Positions 1-8,937 are shown, counted from the stretch's first letter. The stretch is 64,000 nucleotides of DNA from Pseudomonas sp. P7548 (GCF_013386585.1 NZ_JACARO010000077.1:1-64000), one strand, 5' to 3'. The notes: a model not told the origin generated them from the sequence alone. A program made the numbers and translations.

Positions 1-1
1 C

Positions 2-238
2 GTCAACGCCATCGCCCCGGGCTACATCGAGACCCAGCTCAACGTCGACTACTGGAACGGTTTTCCCGACCCCCATGCCGAGCGCCAGCGTGCGTTCGAC
101 CTGCACCCGCCCAAGCGCATCGGCCAGCCGATCGAGGTGGCGATGACCGCGCTGTTCCTCGCCACCGACGAGGCGCCCTTTATCAATGCCACCTGCCTGA
201 TGATCGATGGCGGGCGGTCAGTGATGTACCACGACTAG
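2..238 (+). CDS. SDR-family oxidoreductase, C-terminal part
   Basis: This is the last 78 codons of a gene that begins before the window. The reading starts VNAIAPGYIET, the segment after the catalytic Tyr-x-x-x-Lys in classical short-chain dehydrogenases, and ends with INATCLMIDGG, the usual SDR C-terminal motif. It resembles the KduD/3-oxoacyl-ACP reductase branch. It lies 36 bases before araF on the same strand, so it probably belongs to the arabinose cluster and may oxidise a sugar or sugar-acid intermediate. That role is inferred from position; the NAD-binding and catalytic parts are outside the window. Confidence 0.85.
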   Translation, partial: VNAIAPGYIETQLNVDYWNGFPDPHAERQRAFDLHPPKRIGQPIEVAMTALFLATDEAPFINATCLMIDGGRSVMYHD

Positions 239-253
239 AACTCGCAGCTCTTC

Positions 254-268
254 AATAACAACAAGAGG
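254..268 (+). promoter_or_regulatory. Hfq/Crc CA-type motif overlapping the araF ribosome-binding site
   Basis: The leader reads AATAACAACAAGAGG, seven bases before the araF start. It contains the AAnAAnAA pattern that Hfq with Crc binds in Pseudomonas to block translation of catabolic mRNAs, fused directly to the AGAGG Shine-Dalgarno. It suggests arabinose uptake is shut down when preferred carbon sources are present. The regulation is inferred. Confidence 0.6.
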
Positions 269-274
269 TGGTTC

Positions 275-1255
275 ATGTTCAAGAAAACACTAGGCGCCGT
301 GGCGCTGGCAGTGGCGTTCAGCGGTTTCGCATCGGCCGAAGAAGTGAAGATCGGCTTTCTGGTCAAGCAGGCCGAGGAGCCATGGTTCCAGACCGAGTGG
401 GCGTTCGCCGAGAAAGCCGGCAAGGACCAGGGCTTCACCGTGATCAAGATCGCCGTGCCGGACGGCGAGAAAACCCTGTCGGCCATCGATACCTTGGCCG
501 CCAACGGCGCCAAGGGCTTTGTGATCTGCCCGCCGGACGTCTCCCTCGGCCCGGCGATCATGGCCAAGGCCAAGCTCAATAACCTGAAAGTGCTGGCGGT
601 GGACGACCGTTTTGTCGACGCCAAGGGCAAGCCCATGGAAGACGTGCCTTACGTCGGCCTGGACGCCTACAAGATCGGCCAGAAACAAGGCGAAGCCATG
701 GCCGCCGAAGCCAAGCATCGCAACTGGGACTGGAAGGAAACCTATGCCGTCATTAACACCTTTGACGAACTGGAAACCGGCAAGAAACGCACCGACGGTT
801 CGGTAGAAGGCCTCAAGGCCGCAGGCTTGCCGGCCGACCATATCCTGTTCAGCGCACAGAAAACCCTCGACGTGCCGGGCAGCATGGACTCGACCAATTC
901 GGCCTTGGTGAAACTGCCGGGCACTGCGAAAAACCTGATCATCGGCGGCATGAACGACAGCACGGTGTTGGGTGGCGTGCGTGCCACCGAAAGCGCGGGC
1001 TTCAAGGCGGCCAACGTGATCGGCGTGGGTATCAACGGCACCGACGCCATCGAGGAACTGAAGAAATCCGACACCGGTTTCTACGGCTCGATGCTGCTGA
1101 GCCCTGACGCGTCGGGCTACAAGACCGCCAGCGCGATGTTCGAGTGGGTGACCAAGGGCACCGAGCCTGCCAAGTTCACCGCCTTGGATAACGTGACCCT
1201 GATCACCCGTGCCAACTTCAAGGAAGAGTTGAGCAAGATCGGTCTGTGGAAATGA
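275..1255 (+). CDS. araF: L-arabinose ABC transporter, periplasmic binding protein
   Basis: The 326-residue product has a cleavable signal peptide (MFKKTLGAVALAVAFSGFASA, cut before EEVKIGF) and a type I periplasmic sugar-binding fold. Conserved segments include the KQAEEPWFQTEW ligand loop near the N-terminus and GGMNDSTVLGG around residue 228. These match AraF of the arabinose importer, which delivers L-arabinose to AraH in the inner membrane. AGAGG stands seven bases before the ATG. The stop overlaps the araG start (ATGA), so araFGH is one operon. Confidence 0.93.
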   Translation: MFKKTLGAVALAVAFSGFASAEEVKIGFLVKQAEEPWFQTEWAFAEKAGKDQGFTVIKIAVPDGEKTLSAIDTLAANGAKGFVICPPDVSLGPAIMAKAKLNNLKVLAVDDRFVDAKGKPMEDVPYVGLDAYKIGQKQGEAMAAEAKHRNWDWKETYAVINTFDELETGKKRTDGSVEGLKAAGLPADHILFSAQKTLDVPGSMDSTNSALVKLPGTAKNLIIGGMNDSTVLGGVRATESAGFKAANVIGVGINGTDAIEELKKSDTGFYGSMLLSPDASGYKTASAMFEWVTKGTEPAKFTALDNVTLITRANFKEELSKIGLWK

Positions 1256-2751
1256 CCGGCGCGGCCTTGCGCTTCAATAGCATCGGCAAGGAATTTCCCG
1301 GTGTGAAAGCCCTGGCGCAGATCAGCTTTGAAGCGCGACCTCATGAGGTGCACGCGCTGATGGGCGAGAACGGCGCGGGCAAGTCGACCTTGCTGAAGAT
1401 CCTCGGCGGCGCCTACCTGCCCAGCAGTGGCACGGTGCAGATCGGCGAACAGACCATGGCCTTCAAGAACGCTGCCGACAGTATTGCCAGCGGCGTGGCG
1501 GTGATCCATCAGGAGCTGCACCTGGTGCCGGAGATGACCGTCGCCGAAAACCTGTTCCTGGGGCATTTGCCGACGCGCTTCGGCGTGGTCAATCGCAGCC
1601 AGTTGCGCAAGCAAGCGTTGGCCTGTCTCAAGGGGCTGGCCGATGAAATCGACCCGGAGGAAAAGCTCGGGCGGTTGTCCCTGGGCCAGCGCCAGTTGGT
1701 GGAAATCGCCAAGGCGCTGTCCCGTGGCGCCCATGTGATTGCCTTCGATGAACCCACCAGCAGCCTGTCGGCGCGGGAGATCGACCGCTTGATGGCGATC
1801 ATCACGCGCCTGCGGGATGAGGGCAAAGTGGTGCTCTACGTGTCGCACCGCATGGAGGAAGTGTTCCGCATCTGCAATGCGGTCACCGTGTTCAAGGATG
1901 GGCGATACGTGCGCACGTTTGATGACATGAGCACGCTGAGCCATGACCAGTTGGTGACCTGTATGGTTGGCCGCGATATCCAGGATATCTACGACTACCG
2001 GCCCCGCGAGACGGGTGAGGTGGCGCTCAAGGTCGAGGGTTTGCTGGGGCCGGGCCTGCGTGAACCGGTGAGCCTGAAGGTACACAAGGGCGAGATTCTT
2101 GGCCTGTTCGGATTGGTCGGGGCAGGGCGCACGGAGCTGTTTCGGCTGCTCAGTGGCTTGACCCGCAGCAGTGCTGGCAGCCTGGAGCTATGTGGGCAAA
2201 CGCTGCAGTTGCACTCACCCCGCGATGCGATTGCCGCCGGCGTGTTGCTGTGCCCGGAGGACCGCAAGAAGGAAGGCATTATTCCGCTGTCCAGCGTGGC
2301 GGAGAACATCAATATCAGTGCGCGCGGCGCCCATTCGGCGTTTGGCTGGTTGCTGCGCGAAGGCTGGGAGAAGGGCAACGCCGAGCAGCAGATCAAGGCG
2401 ATGAAGGTCAAGACGCCGAACCCGCAGCAGAAAATCATGTACCTCTCAGGGGGCAACCAGCAGAAGGCCATTCTCGGTCGCTGGCTGTCGATGCCGATGA
2501 AGGTGCTGCTGCTCGACGAACCGACTCGCGGTATCGACATCGGTGCCAAGTCGGAGATCTACCAGATCATCCATAACCTGGCGGCCAGCGGCATTGCGGT
2601 GATCGTGGTGTCCAGCGACCTGATGGAAGTGATGGGCATCTCCGACCGTATTCTGGTGATGAGCGAAGGGGCGTTGACCGGTGAATTGACCCGCGAACAG
2701 GCGGACGAAGCACGCCTGTTGCAACTGGCTCTCCCGCGTTCGCGGGCTTGA
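1252..2751 (+). CDS. araG: L-arabinose ABC transporter, ATP-binding protein
   Basis: This is a 499-residue double-ATPase of the sugar (CUT2) type. The first domain has an intact Walker A, GENGAGKST at residues 38-46, an LSLGQRQ signature and a Walker B ending in AFDEPTSS. The second has the degenerate P-loop LVGAGRTE, signature LSGGNQQK and LLLDEPTRG, as usual in AraG/RbsA. The ATG at 1252 forms an ATGA overlap with the araF stop; an in-frame GTG at 1246 is a possible earlier start. It powers arabinose import through AraH. Confidence 0.93.
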   Translation: MTGAALRFNSIGKEFPGVKALAQISFEARPHEVHALMGENGAGKSTLLKILGGAYLPSSGTVQIGEQTMAFKNAADSIASGVAVIHQELHLVPEMTVAENLFLGHLPTRFGVVNRSQLRKQALACLKGLADEIDPEEKLGRLSLGQRQLVEIAKALSRGAHVIAFDEPTSSLSAREIDRLMAIITRLRDEGKVVLYVSHRMEEVFRICNAVTVFKDGRYVRTFDDMSTLSHDQLVTCMVGRDIQDIYDYRPRETGEVALKVEGLLGPGLREPVSLKVHKGEILGLFGLVGAGRTELFRLLSGLTRSSAGSLELCGQTLQLHSPRDAIAAGVLLCPEDRKKEGIIPLSSVAENINISARGAHSAFGWLLREGWEKGNAEQQIKAMKVKTPNPQQKIMYLSGGNQQKAILGRWLSMPMKVLLLDEPTRGIDIGAKSEIYQIIHNLAASGIAVIVVSSDLMEVMGISDRILVMSEGALTGELTREQADEARLLQLALPRSRA

Positions 2752-2770
2752 AGAATTCGAGGGTGTAGGT

Positions 2771-3736
2771 ATGTCACAGGTAAAAACTGCAAAGGGCTTC
2801 TGGCCGGGTTTCAACCAGCGCAAGTTCCTCGACGACTGGGTGATGCTGCTGGCGGCGTTGACCATCTTTGTGCTCAGCGCGCTGTTCATCGACAACTTCC
2901 TTTCGCCGCTGAACATGCGCGGCCTGGGCCTGGCAATTTCCACCGTGGGCATTGCGGCGTGCACCATGCTGTTCTGCCTGGCGTCGGGGCATTTCGACTT
3001 GTCGGTGGGCTCGGTGATCGCCTGTGCCGGGGTGGTGGCGGGGATCGTGATCCGCGACACCGACAGCGTGGTGCTCGGCGTATCGGCGGCGTTGGCCATG
3101 GGCCTGGTGGTGGGGCTGATCAACGGCATCGTGATCGCCAAGCTGCGCATCAATGCATTGATCGCCACGCTGGCGACCATGCAGATCGTGCGCGGCCTGG
3201 CCTATATCTTCTCCAACGGCAAGGCCGTCGGCGTGATGGACGAAGGCTTCTTCGTGTTCGGCAACGGCCAGTTGATGGGCGTGCCGGTGCCGATCATCAT
3301 CACCGTGCTGTGCTTTGTGTTCTTTGGCTGGCTGCTCAACTACACCACCTACGGGCGCAACACCATGGCCATCGGCGGCAACCAGGAAGCGGCATTGCTG
3401 GCGGGGGTGAACGTTGATCGCACCAAGATCATCATCTTTGCCGTGCACGGTTTGATCGGCGCGTTGGCCGGGGTGATCCTTGCCTCACGCATGACCTCGG
3501 GCCAGCCGATGATTGGCCAGGGGTTTGAGTTGACGGTGATTTCGGCTTGCGTGCTGGGCGGGGTGTCGCTGAGCGGGGGCATCGGCATGATCCGCCATGT
3601 GATTGCCGGGGTACTGATTCTGGCGATCATCGAGAATGCGATGAACCTGAAGAACATCGACACTTTCTACCAGTACGTGATCCGGGGTTCGATCCTGTTG
3701 CTGGCGGTGATCATTGACCGCATGAAGCAGCGCTGA
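2771..3736 (+). CDS. araH: L-arabinose ABC transporter, permease
   Basis: The 321-residue protein is strongly hydrophobic with about eight to ten membrane segments and the BPD_transp_2 motif ASRMTSGQPMIGQGFELTVI near residues 240-260, where RbsC/AraH-type permeases contact the ATPase. It follows araG by 19 bases and completes the importer. The N-terminus (MSQVKTAKGFWPGF) is cytoplasmic. A REPIN lies directly behind the gene. Confidence 0.93.
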   Translation: MSQVKTAKGFWPGFNQRKFLDDWVMLLAALTIFVLSALFIDNFLSPLNMRGLGLAISTVGIAACTMLFCLASGHFDLSVGSVIACAGVVAGIVIRDTDSVVLGVSAALAMGLVVGLINGIVIAKLRINALIATLATMQIVRGLAYIFSNGKAVGVMDEGFFVFGNGQLMGVPVPIIITVLCFVFFGWLLNYTTYGRNTMAIGGNQEAALLAGVNVDRTKIIIFAVHGLIGALAGVILASRMTSGQPMIGQGFELTVISACVLGGVSLSGGIGMIRHVIAGVLILAIIENAMNLKNIDTFYQYVIRGSILLLAVIIDRMKQR

Positions 3737-3768
3737 GAACCCCGATCTAAACAACCCTGAAAATCCAA

Positions 3769-3857
3769 TGTGGGAGCGGGCTTGCTCGCGAATGCTTTGT
3801 GTCAGCCAGCCCATCTATTTCTGACACACCGCATTCGCGAGCAAGCCCGCTCCCACA
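3769..3857. repeat. REPIN, type A (GGGAGCGGGCTTGCTCGCG)
   Basis: Two REP halves in inverted orientation begin TGTGGGAGCGGGCTTGC and end in its complement, separated by about 40 bases. This is the Pseudomonas REP doublet, mobilised in trans by RAYT transposases. It sits just downstream of araH and could act as a transcript-end or mRNA-stabilising hairpin. Confidence 0.9.
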
Positions 3858-3932
3858 TTTGGATCTCCACTGTATTGACGTTCAGCTTTTGCCATAATGG
3901 CGCCGTTTTCGTACTTCCCACATAGGCCCGAT

Positions 3933-4736
3933 ATGCAGGAAAACCCTCAGTCCCCCGTCAAAGACGCCGCCCCCACCGGCACCCAGACCCTGTTGCGTGG
4001 CCTGGGCGTGGTACAGGCGGTGGCGGCCGGTGCTCGGGATCTGAAAGAGATCGCCAGGCGCATCGGCACCACGCGCAGCACCACCCATCGCCTGGCCAGT
4101 TGCCTGGTGGAAGAGCGTTACCTGCGCGTGGTGCCGCAAGTCGGTTACCTGCTGGGCCCCAAGCTCATCGAACTGGGTTTCCAGGCGCGTGAAGAGTTGC
4201 CGCTGGTGACCTTGGCCATTCCTTATCTGGATGAGCTGTCGGCATTGACCGGCGACACCATCCACCTGGCCATCCGTGAATACGACGACGTGCTGTACCT
4301 GCACAAGAACCCGGGGCGCAACGGCCCGGAAATGCGCTCGCGGGTCGGCCATCGCATGCCGTTGGCGCGTACCGGTATTGGCAAGGCGTTGTTGTTGGAT
4401 GACACGGTGCAGGAATGGCAGCGCCTGTACGAAGTGAGCCAGCCGGTTGTCGGCAAACACCAGCCGTGGCCGCAACACCCGGAACAGTCCTGGGCGCAGT
4501 TTGAGCAGCGCATGCACGAGTACGTGGTGGGGGGCTTTGCGTTCGATCTGGAAGACAACGAACCGTCGATCCGTTGCGTGGCGGCACCGGTGCGCGATGC
4601 CAGCCGGCGAATCGTCGCCGGCATCAGCATCGCCAGTACCGTGCCCTACATGCCGCTGGAGAAAATGGCCGAGCTGATCCCTGTGATCAAACAGGTCGCA
4701 GCGCGGCTGTCAGCGGAGTTGGGCGCGAAGGCCTGA
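3933..4736 (+). CDS. IclR-family transcriptional regulator
   Basis: The protein (267 residues from this ATG) has an N-terminal winged helix-turn-helix (about residues 18-75, with ARRIGTTRSTTHRL as recognition helix) and a C-terminal IclR effector domain (RVGHRMPLARTGIGKALL and AFDLEDNEPSIRCVAAPV are typical). An ATG at 3897 would add 12 residues, but no ribosome-binding site precedes it and TAGG precedes 3933. Placed behind araFGH on the same strand, it is a plausible regulator of arabinose or related sugar-acid catabolism. The ligand is unknown. Confidence 0.85.
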   Translation: MQENPQSPVKDAAPTGTQTLLRGLGVVQAVAAGARDLKEIARRIGTTRSTTHRLASCLVEERYLRVVPQVGYLLGPKLIELGFQAREELPLVTLAIPYLDELSALTGDTIHLAIREYDDVLYLHKNPGRNGPEMRSRVGHRMPLARTGIGKALLLDDTVQEWQRLYEVSQPVVGKHQPWPQHPEQSWAQFEQRMHEYVVGGFAFDLEDNEPSIRCVAAPVRDASRRIVAGISIASTVPYMPLEKMAELIPVIKQVAARLSAELGAKA

Positions 4737-5789
4737 TCAGGCCTTCAAGGTCGCCATGTCGATGACAAAGCGGTACTTCACGTCGCCGGCGATCATGCGG
4801 GCGTAAGCCTCGTTGATCTGGCGGATGTCGAGCATTTCGATGTCGCAGGTGATGTTGTGCTCGGCGCAGAAATCCAGGACTTCCTGGGTTTCGGCAATGC
4901 CGCCGATCAGCGAGCCGGCCAGCACTTTACGGCCCAATACCAGCTTGGCGGCGTTGACCGGTGGGTCGACCGGTTCGATCAGGCCGACCAGGATATGCAC
5001 GCCGTCAAAGCGCAGGGTGTCGAGGTAGGGGTTCAGATCGTGCTGCACCGGGATGGTGTCCAGCAGGAAGTCGAACTGCCCGGCGGCGGCCTGCATCTGT
5101 GCGTCGTCGGTGGACACGATCACGTGGTCGGCACCCTGGCGACGACCTTCTTCCGCCTTGCTGGCCGAGCGGGTGAATAGGGTGACTTCGGCGCCCATCG
5201 CCTTGGCGAACTTGATGCCCATGTGGCCCAAACCACCCATGCCCAACACGCCGACTTTGTCGCCGGCCTTCACGCCGTAGTGCTTGAGCGGCGAGTAGGT
5301 GGTGATGCCGGCGCAGAGGATCGGCGCGGCGCTGGCCAGGTCGAGTTTGGCCGGGATCTTCACCACAAAGTGCTCGCTGACCACGATGCTGTCGGAGTAG
5401 CCGCCCATGGTGTTGCTGCCGTCTACGCGGTCCGGGGTGGCGTAGGTCATGGTCGGGCCTTCGAGGCAGTATTGCTCAAGGTCCGCGTGGCAGGCGTCGC
5501 AGTGACGGCACGAGTCGACCATGCAGCCGACGCCGACCAGGTCACCGACTTTGTGCGCGGTGACGCTGGCGCCGACGGCGGTGACTTTGCCGACAATTTC
5601 GTGGCCGGGCATCAGCGGGTACACGGCGATACCCCATTCGTTGCGTGCCTGGTGGATGTCGGAGTGGCACACGCCGCAGTAGAGGATCTCGATGGCTACG
5701 TCATCGGCGCGCGGGCTGCGGCGCTCGAACGACATGGGGGCCAGGGGCGTGGTGGGCGACTGGGCGGCATAACCGATAGCGGTGTACAT
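4737..5789 (-). CDS. Zinc-dependent NAD(P) alcohol dehydrogenase (YahK/CAD type)
   Basis: The 350-residue product is a medium-chain zinc dehydrogenase. Seen in sequence: catalytic zinc ligands in CGVCHSD (residues 38-44) and PGHE (61-64); structural zinc cysteines in CRHCDACHADLEQYC; Rossmann glycines in GVLGMGGLGHMG. This is the YahK/cinnamyl-alcohol branch, which usually reduces aldehydes with NADPH. The start at 5789 (MYTAIGYAA) matches the family; the longer frame adds 14 atypical residues. Its stop abuts the IclR stop, and an AraC regulator is divergent, so aldehyde-responsive control is likely. Confidence 0.9.
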   Translation of the reverse strand: MYTAIGYAAQSPTTPLAPMSFERRSPRADDVAIEILYCGVCHSDIHQARNEWGIAVYPLMPGHEIVGKVTAVGASVTAHKVGDLVGVGCMVDSCRHCDACHADLEQYCLEGPTMTYATPDRVDGSNTMGGYSDSIVVSEHFVVKIPAKLDLASAAPILCAGITTYSPLKHYGVKAGDKVGVLGMGGLGHMGIKFAKAMGAEVTLFTRSASKAEEGRRQGADHVIVSTDDAQMQAAAGQFDFLLDTIPVQHDLNPYLDTLRFDGVHILVGLIEPVDPPVNAAKLVLGRKVLAGSLIGGIAETQEVLDFCAEHNITCDIEMLDIRQINEAYARMIAGDVKYRFVIDMATLKA

Positions 5790-5971
5790 GGAGGCAACCT
5801 CGCAAAAGCAATCACAGGTGAGGCGGCGCATTCTCCGCGCCGGGTCCGTGGGCGGCCATGGCGATTGCTCCGAACCTCATGCCTATTCGTCCGGGAGTGC
5901 CGGGTGTTTGGATCCATGGGCCTTCAGACCTGCGATGATGTTCTCATCCCTTTTTCGCGAAGTTTTTTGCC

Positions 5972-6865
5972 ATGTTGTTGACCCGCCATCTCGATGCCAA
6001 CGCCACCCTGGTTGCCTTGATCGAGGGGCTTACGCCCTGCGACGGTTTCTCCCCGACGAACCTGCCCGGCGTGCAGGTACTGCGCGCCAGTTGCGACGTG
6101 GCGCGCGGGCCGCAGATCTATGAGCCGAGCCTGATGTTCGTGGCCCAGGGCAGCAAAGTTGCGTACCTGGGCCCGCGTACGCTGGAGTACGGCGCCGGGC
6201 ATTACCTGATCCAGGCGATGCCGGTGCCGTTCGAGTGCGAGACCTTTGCCATGGCGCCGGATGCGCCGCTGTTCGGCGTGACGGTGGGCATCGACCGCGT
6301 GGTGCTGGGCGAGTTGGTGATGGCCATGGGAATCCAGGCCGGGCCGCCGCCGACCGCACAAACCCTGGAGTCGATGAGCTCGGTGGTGCTCGATGATGCG
6401 ATGCGCGGTTGTGTCGAGCGACTGCTGCAGTGCCTGCACGATCCGCTGGAAAGCCGGATCATGGGCCCGGCGCGGGTACGCGAATTATTGTTCACCGCAC
6501 TGCGCGGGCCACAGGCGGATGTGCTGCGCGCCTTGGTGGAACAGCAGGGGCAGTTTTCGCGGATTGCCACGTCGTTGAGCCACTTGCACGCTCACTATGA
6601 CGAGCCGCTGAACATCGAAACCCTGGCCGGTTATGCGCACATGAGTGCGTCGACCTTTCACGAGCATTTCAAGCGCTGCACGATGTTGTCGCCGGTGCAG
6701 TACCTCAAGCGTTTGCGGCTGCTCAAGGCCCAGCAATTGCTGCTGGTGGAGGGCATGGGCGTGGCGCAGGCGGCGCACCGCGTGGGGTATCAGAGCACGT
6801 CGCAGTTCAGCCGCGAGTACAAGCGCTACTTCGAGCGCAGCCCGGGGGAAGAGCGCGCTGCCTAA
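5972..6865 (+). CDS. AraC-family transcriptional regulator
   Basis: This 297-residue protein has an N-terminal AraC_N-type sensor domain (residues about 20-175, with YEPSLMFVAQGSK) and two C-terminal helix-turn-helix motifs (YAHMSASTFHEHFK and AAHRVGYQSTSQFSREYKR). It is divergent from the zinc alcohol dehydrogenase across a 180-base gap, an arrangement common in Pseudomonas, and probably activates that gene in response to aldehydes or a related stress. The effector is not predictable from sequence. Confidence 0.88.
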   Translation: MLLTRHLDANATLVALIEGLTPCDGFSPTNLPGVQVLRASCDVARGPQIYEPSLMFVAQGSKVAYLGPRTLEYGAGHYLIQAMPVPFECETFAMAPDAPLFGVTVGIDRVVLGELVMAMGIQAGPPPTAQTLESMSSVVLDDAMRGCVERLLQCLHDPLESRIMGPARVRELLFTALRGPQADVLRALVEQQGQFSRIATSLSHLHAHYDEPLNIETLAGYAHMSASTFHEHFKRCTMLSPVQYLKRLRLLKAQQLLLVEGMGVAQAAHRVGYQSTSQFSREYKRYFERSPGEERAA

Positions 6866-6889
6866 ATCTTATTGATTCAACTCGGTCAA

Positions 6890-6977
6890 TGTGGGAGCTG
6901 GCTTGCCTGCGATAGCGGTCTGTCAGTGTCTTATGTGTAGCTGACCCCCCGCTATCGCAGGCAAGCCAGCTCCCACA
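6890..6977. repeat. REPIN, type B (GGGAGCTGGCTTGCCTGCGA)
   Basis: An inverted pair of REP halves, TGTGGGAGCTGGCTTGCC and its complement, with a roughly 40-base loop. It lies between the converging AraC regulator and etfD terminator. Confidence 0.9.
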
Positions 6978-7000
6978 ATTGACCGCGTCGTGTCAGCTAT

Positions 7001-7025
7001 AAAAAAGGCTCCCATTTGGGAGCCT
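7001..7025 (-). terminator. Rho-independent terminator of etfD
   Basis: On the minus strand the stem GGCTCCCA/TGGGAGCC is followed by six U residues, ten bases past the etfD stop. Confidence 0.85.
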
Positions 7026-7034
7026 ACTTTTGGC

Positions 7035-8699
7035 TTACATATTCGGGTAAGTCGGCCCGCCCGCGCCTTCCGGCGTAACCCACGTGATGTTCTGCGAAGG
7101 ATCCTTGATGTCACAGGTCTTGCAGTGCACGCAGTTCTGGGCGTTGATCTGGAAGCGCTTCTCGCCGTCTTCCTTGGTGATCACCTCATACACGCCGGCC
7201 GGGCAGTAGCGCTGCGCTGGTTCGTCGTAGAGCGGCAGGTTGGTGCCGAGCGGGATGCTCGGGTCCTTGAGCTTCAAGTGGCACGGCTGCTCTTCTTCAT
7301 GGTTGGTGCTGGAGAGGAACACCGAGCTCAGCTTGTCGAAACTCAACTTGCCGTCGGGTTTGGGGTAGTCGATCTTCTTGCTGTCCTTGGCCAGCTTGAG
7401 GCAGGCGTAGTCCGGCTTGGTGTCGTGCAGGGTGAACGGCATCTTGCCGCCCAGGATGTTCTGGTCGAACCAGTTGAAACCGGCGCCGAGGATCGGGCCG
7501 AACTTGTGCATCGCCGGGCCGAAGTTACGGCTGGCGAACAGTTCTTCGTAGAGCCAGCTGTTCTTGAAGCTGTCGACGTAAGCGGTCAGTTCATCACCGC
7601 CTTCGGATTCGGCAAACAGGCGGTCGGCCACGGCGTCGGCGGCGAGCATGCCGGACTTCATCGCGGTGTGGCTGCCCTTGATCTTGGCGAAGTTCAGGGT
7701 GCCGAGGTCGCAACCGATCAGCGCGCCGCCCTTGAAGACCATCTTCGGCAACGAGTTCAGGCCGCCTTTGCAGATGGCACGGGCGCCGTAGCTGATGCGC
7801 TTGCCGCCTTCGAGGTACTGGGCCAGCACCGGGTGATGCTTGAGGCGCTGGAACTCATCGAACGGCGAGAGGAAGGTGTTGCTGTAGGACAGGTCGACGA
7901 TCAGGCCGACGACCACCTGGTTGTTTTCCAGGTGATAGAGGAACGAGCCACCGGTGTTCTCGGCGCTCATGATGTCCAGCGGCCAACCGGCGGTGTGCAC
8001 CACCAGGCCTGGCTGGTGCTTGGCCGGGTCGATTTCCCAGATTTCCTTGAGGCCGATGCCGTAGTGCTGGGCGTCGGCGTCGCTGTCCAGGTTGAAGCGC
8101 TGGATCAGTTGCTTGCCGATGTGGCCACGGCAACCTTCGGCGAACAGCGTGTACTTGCCACGCAGTTCCATGCCCGGGGTGTAGACGCCTTCTTTCGGGT
8201 TGCCTTCACGGTCGACGCCGAGGTCACCGGTGATGATCCCGCGTACCACGCCGTTTTCGTCGAACAGTGCTTCCTGGGCGGCGAAGCCTGGGTAGACTTC
8301 CACGCCGAGGTTCTCGGCCTGTTGGGCCAGCCAGCGGCACAGGTTGCCCAGGGAGATGATGTAGTTGCCTTCGTTGTGCATGGTCTTGGGCACAAAGAAG
8401 TCAGGGACCTTGGTGGAGGCTTCGGCGCTGCGCAGTACATAGATGTCATCGCGCACCACGGGGGTGTTCAGCGGGGCGCCGAGTTCTTTCCAGTCCGGGA
8501 ACAGTTCGTTCAGGGCGCGTGGCTCGAACACGGCACCGGACAGGATGTGTGCGCCGACTTCGGAGCCTTTCTCGACCACGCAGACGCTGATTTCCTTACC
8601 GGCTTCGGCGGCCTTCTGCTTCAGTCGGCAGGCGGCAGACAGGCCTGCCGGGCCAGCGCCGACGATGACCACGTCGAATTCCATGTATTCGCGTTCCAC
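7035..8699 (-). CDS. etfD: Electron transfer flavoprotein-ubiquinone oxidoreductase
   Basis: This 554-residue protein passes electrons from reduced ETF to ubiquinone at the inner membrane and links acyl-CoA and amine dehydrogenases to respiration. The FAD site is VVIVGAGPAGLSAA (about residues 10-23). The C-terminal 4Fe-4S cluster is CVHCKTCDIKDPSQNITW with an upstream cysteine in YCPAGVY. The start is GTG at 8699: AGGAG stands seven bases before it, while the ATG five codons later is too far from that site. It is divergent from etfBA. Confidence 0.95.
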   Translation of the reverse strand: MEREYMEFDVVIVGAGPAGLSAACRLKQKAAEAGKEISVCVVEKGSEVGAHILSGAVFEPRALNELFPDWKELGAPLNTPVVRDDIYVLRSAEASTKVPDFFVPKTMHNEGNYIISLGNLCRWLAQQAENLGVEVYPGFAAQEALFDENGVVRGIITGDLGVDREGNPKEGVYTPGMELRGKYTLFAEGCRGHIGKQLIQRFNLDSDADAQHYGIGLKEIWEIDPAKHQPGLVVHTAGWPLDIMSAENTGGSFLYHLENNQVVVGLIVDLSYSNTFLSPFDEFQRLKHHPVLAQYLEGGKRISYGARAICKGGLNSLPKMVFKGGALIGCDLGTLNFAKIKGSHTAMKSGMLAADAVADRLFAESEGGDELTAYVDSFKNSWLYEELFASRNFGPAMHKFGPILGAGFNWFDQNILGGKMPFTLHDTKPDYACLKLAKDSKKIDYPKPDGKLSFDKLSSVFLSSTNHEEEQPCHLKLKDPSIPLGTNLPLYDEPAQRYCPAGVYEVITKEDGEKRFQINAQNCVHCKTCDIKDPSQNITWVTPEGAGGPTYPNM

Positions 8700-8835
8700 A
8701 GGCTATCTCCTACTCAAGGCTCAACAGGCTTTTTTTTCTAATGGGTGGAGGTTCGGTGTCGTCTTGCAGCAACGGCAAGACCCACCTTTCTCTCTAGGTG
8801 GCGCATTATATCTACACCACTGTCAGCGTCCAATA

Positions 8836-8849
8836 CAAACGTTTGTTTG
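8836..8849. promoter_or_regulatory. PsrA-like operator
   Basis: The sequence CAAACGTTTGTTTG fits the PsrA pattern CAAAC-N4-GTTTG and also contains the perfect palindrome CAAACGTTTG. PsrA is the long-chain fatty-acid-responsive TetR repressor of Pseudomonas, known to act on etf and fad genes. Here it lies between etfD and etfBA. Confidence 0.65.
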
Positions 8850-8907
8850 AATTGCCCGCAGGCTAGGTAAATCCAAGTGGCGCGGCTTATGACTGGCTAT
8901 TTTGCCG

Positions 8908-8937
8908 TATTGACCAGAATAGGTGTTCCGGTCAATA
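8908..8937. promoter_or_regulatory. Inverted repeat TATTGACC-N14-GGTCAATA
   Basis: Two perfect 8-base arms separated by 14 bases lie in the etfD-etfB gap, 270 bases before etfB. The geometry suits a dimeric regulator or a hairpin. The binding protein is unknown. Confidence 0.4.

Noticed and set aside
3875-3898. TTGACG...CATAAT as a promoter for the IclR gene
   Set aside because: The spacer is only twelve bases, too short for a sigma-70 promoter.
6990-8741. 583-codon plus-strand frame opposite etfD
   Set aside because: It is a shadow of a GC-rich gene, with no motifs or ribosome site; etfD on the minus strand is unmistakable.
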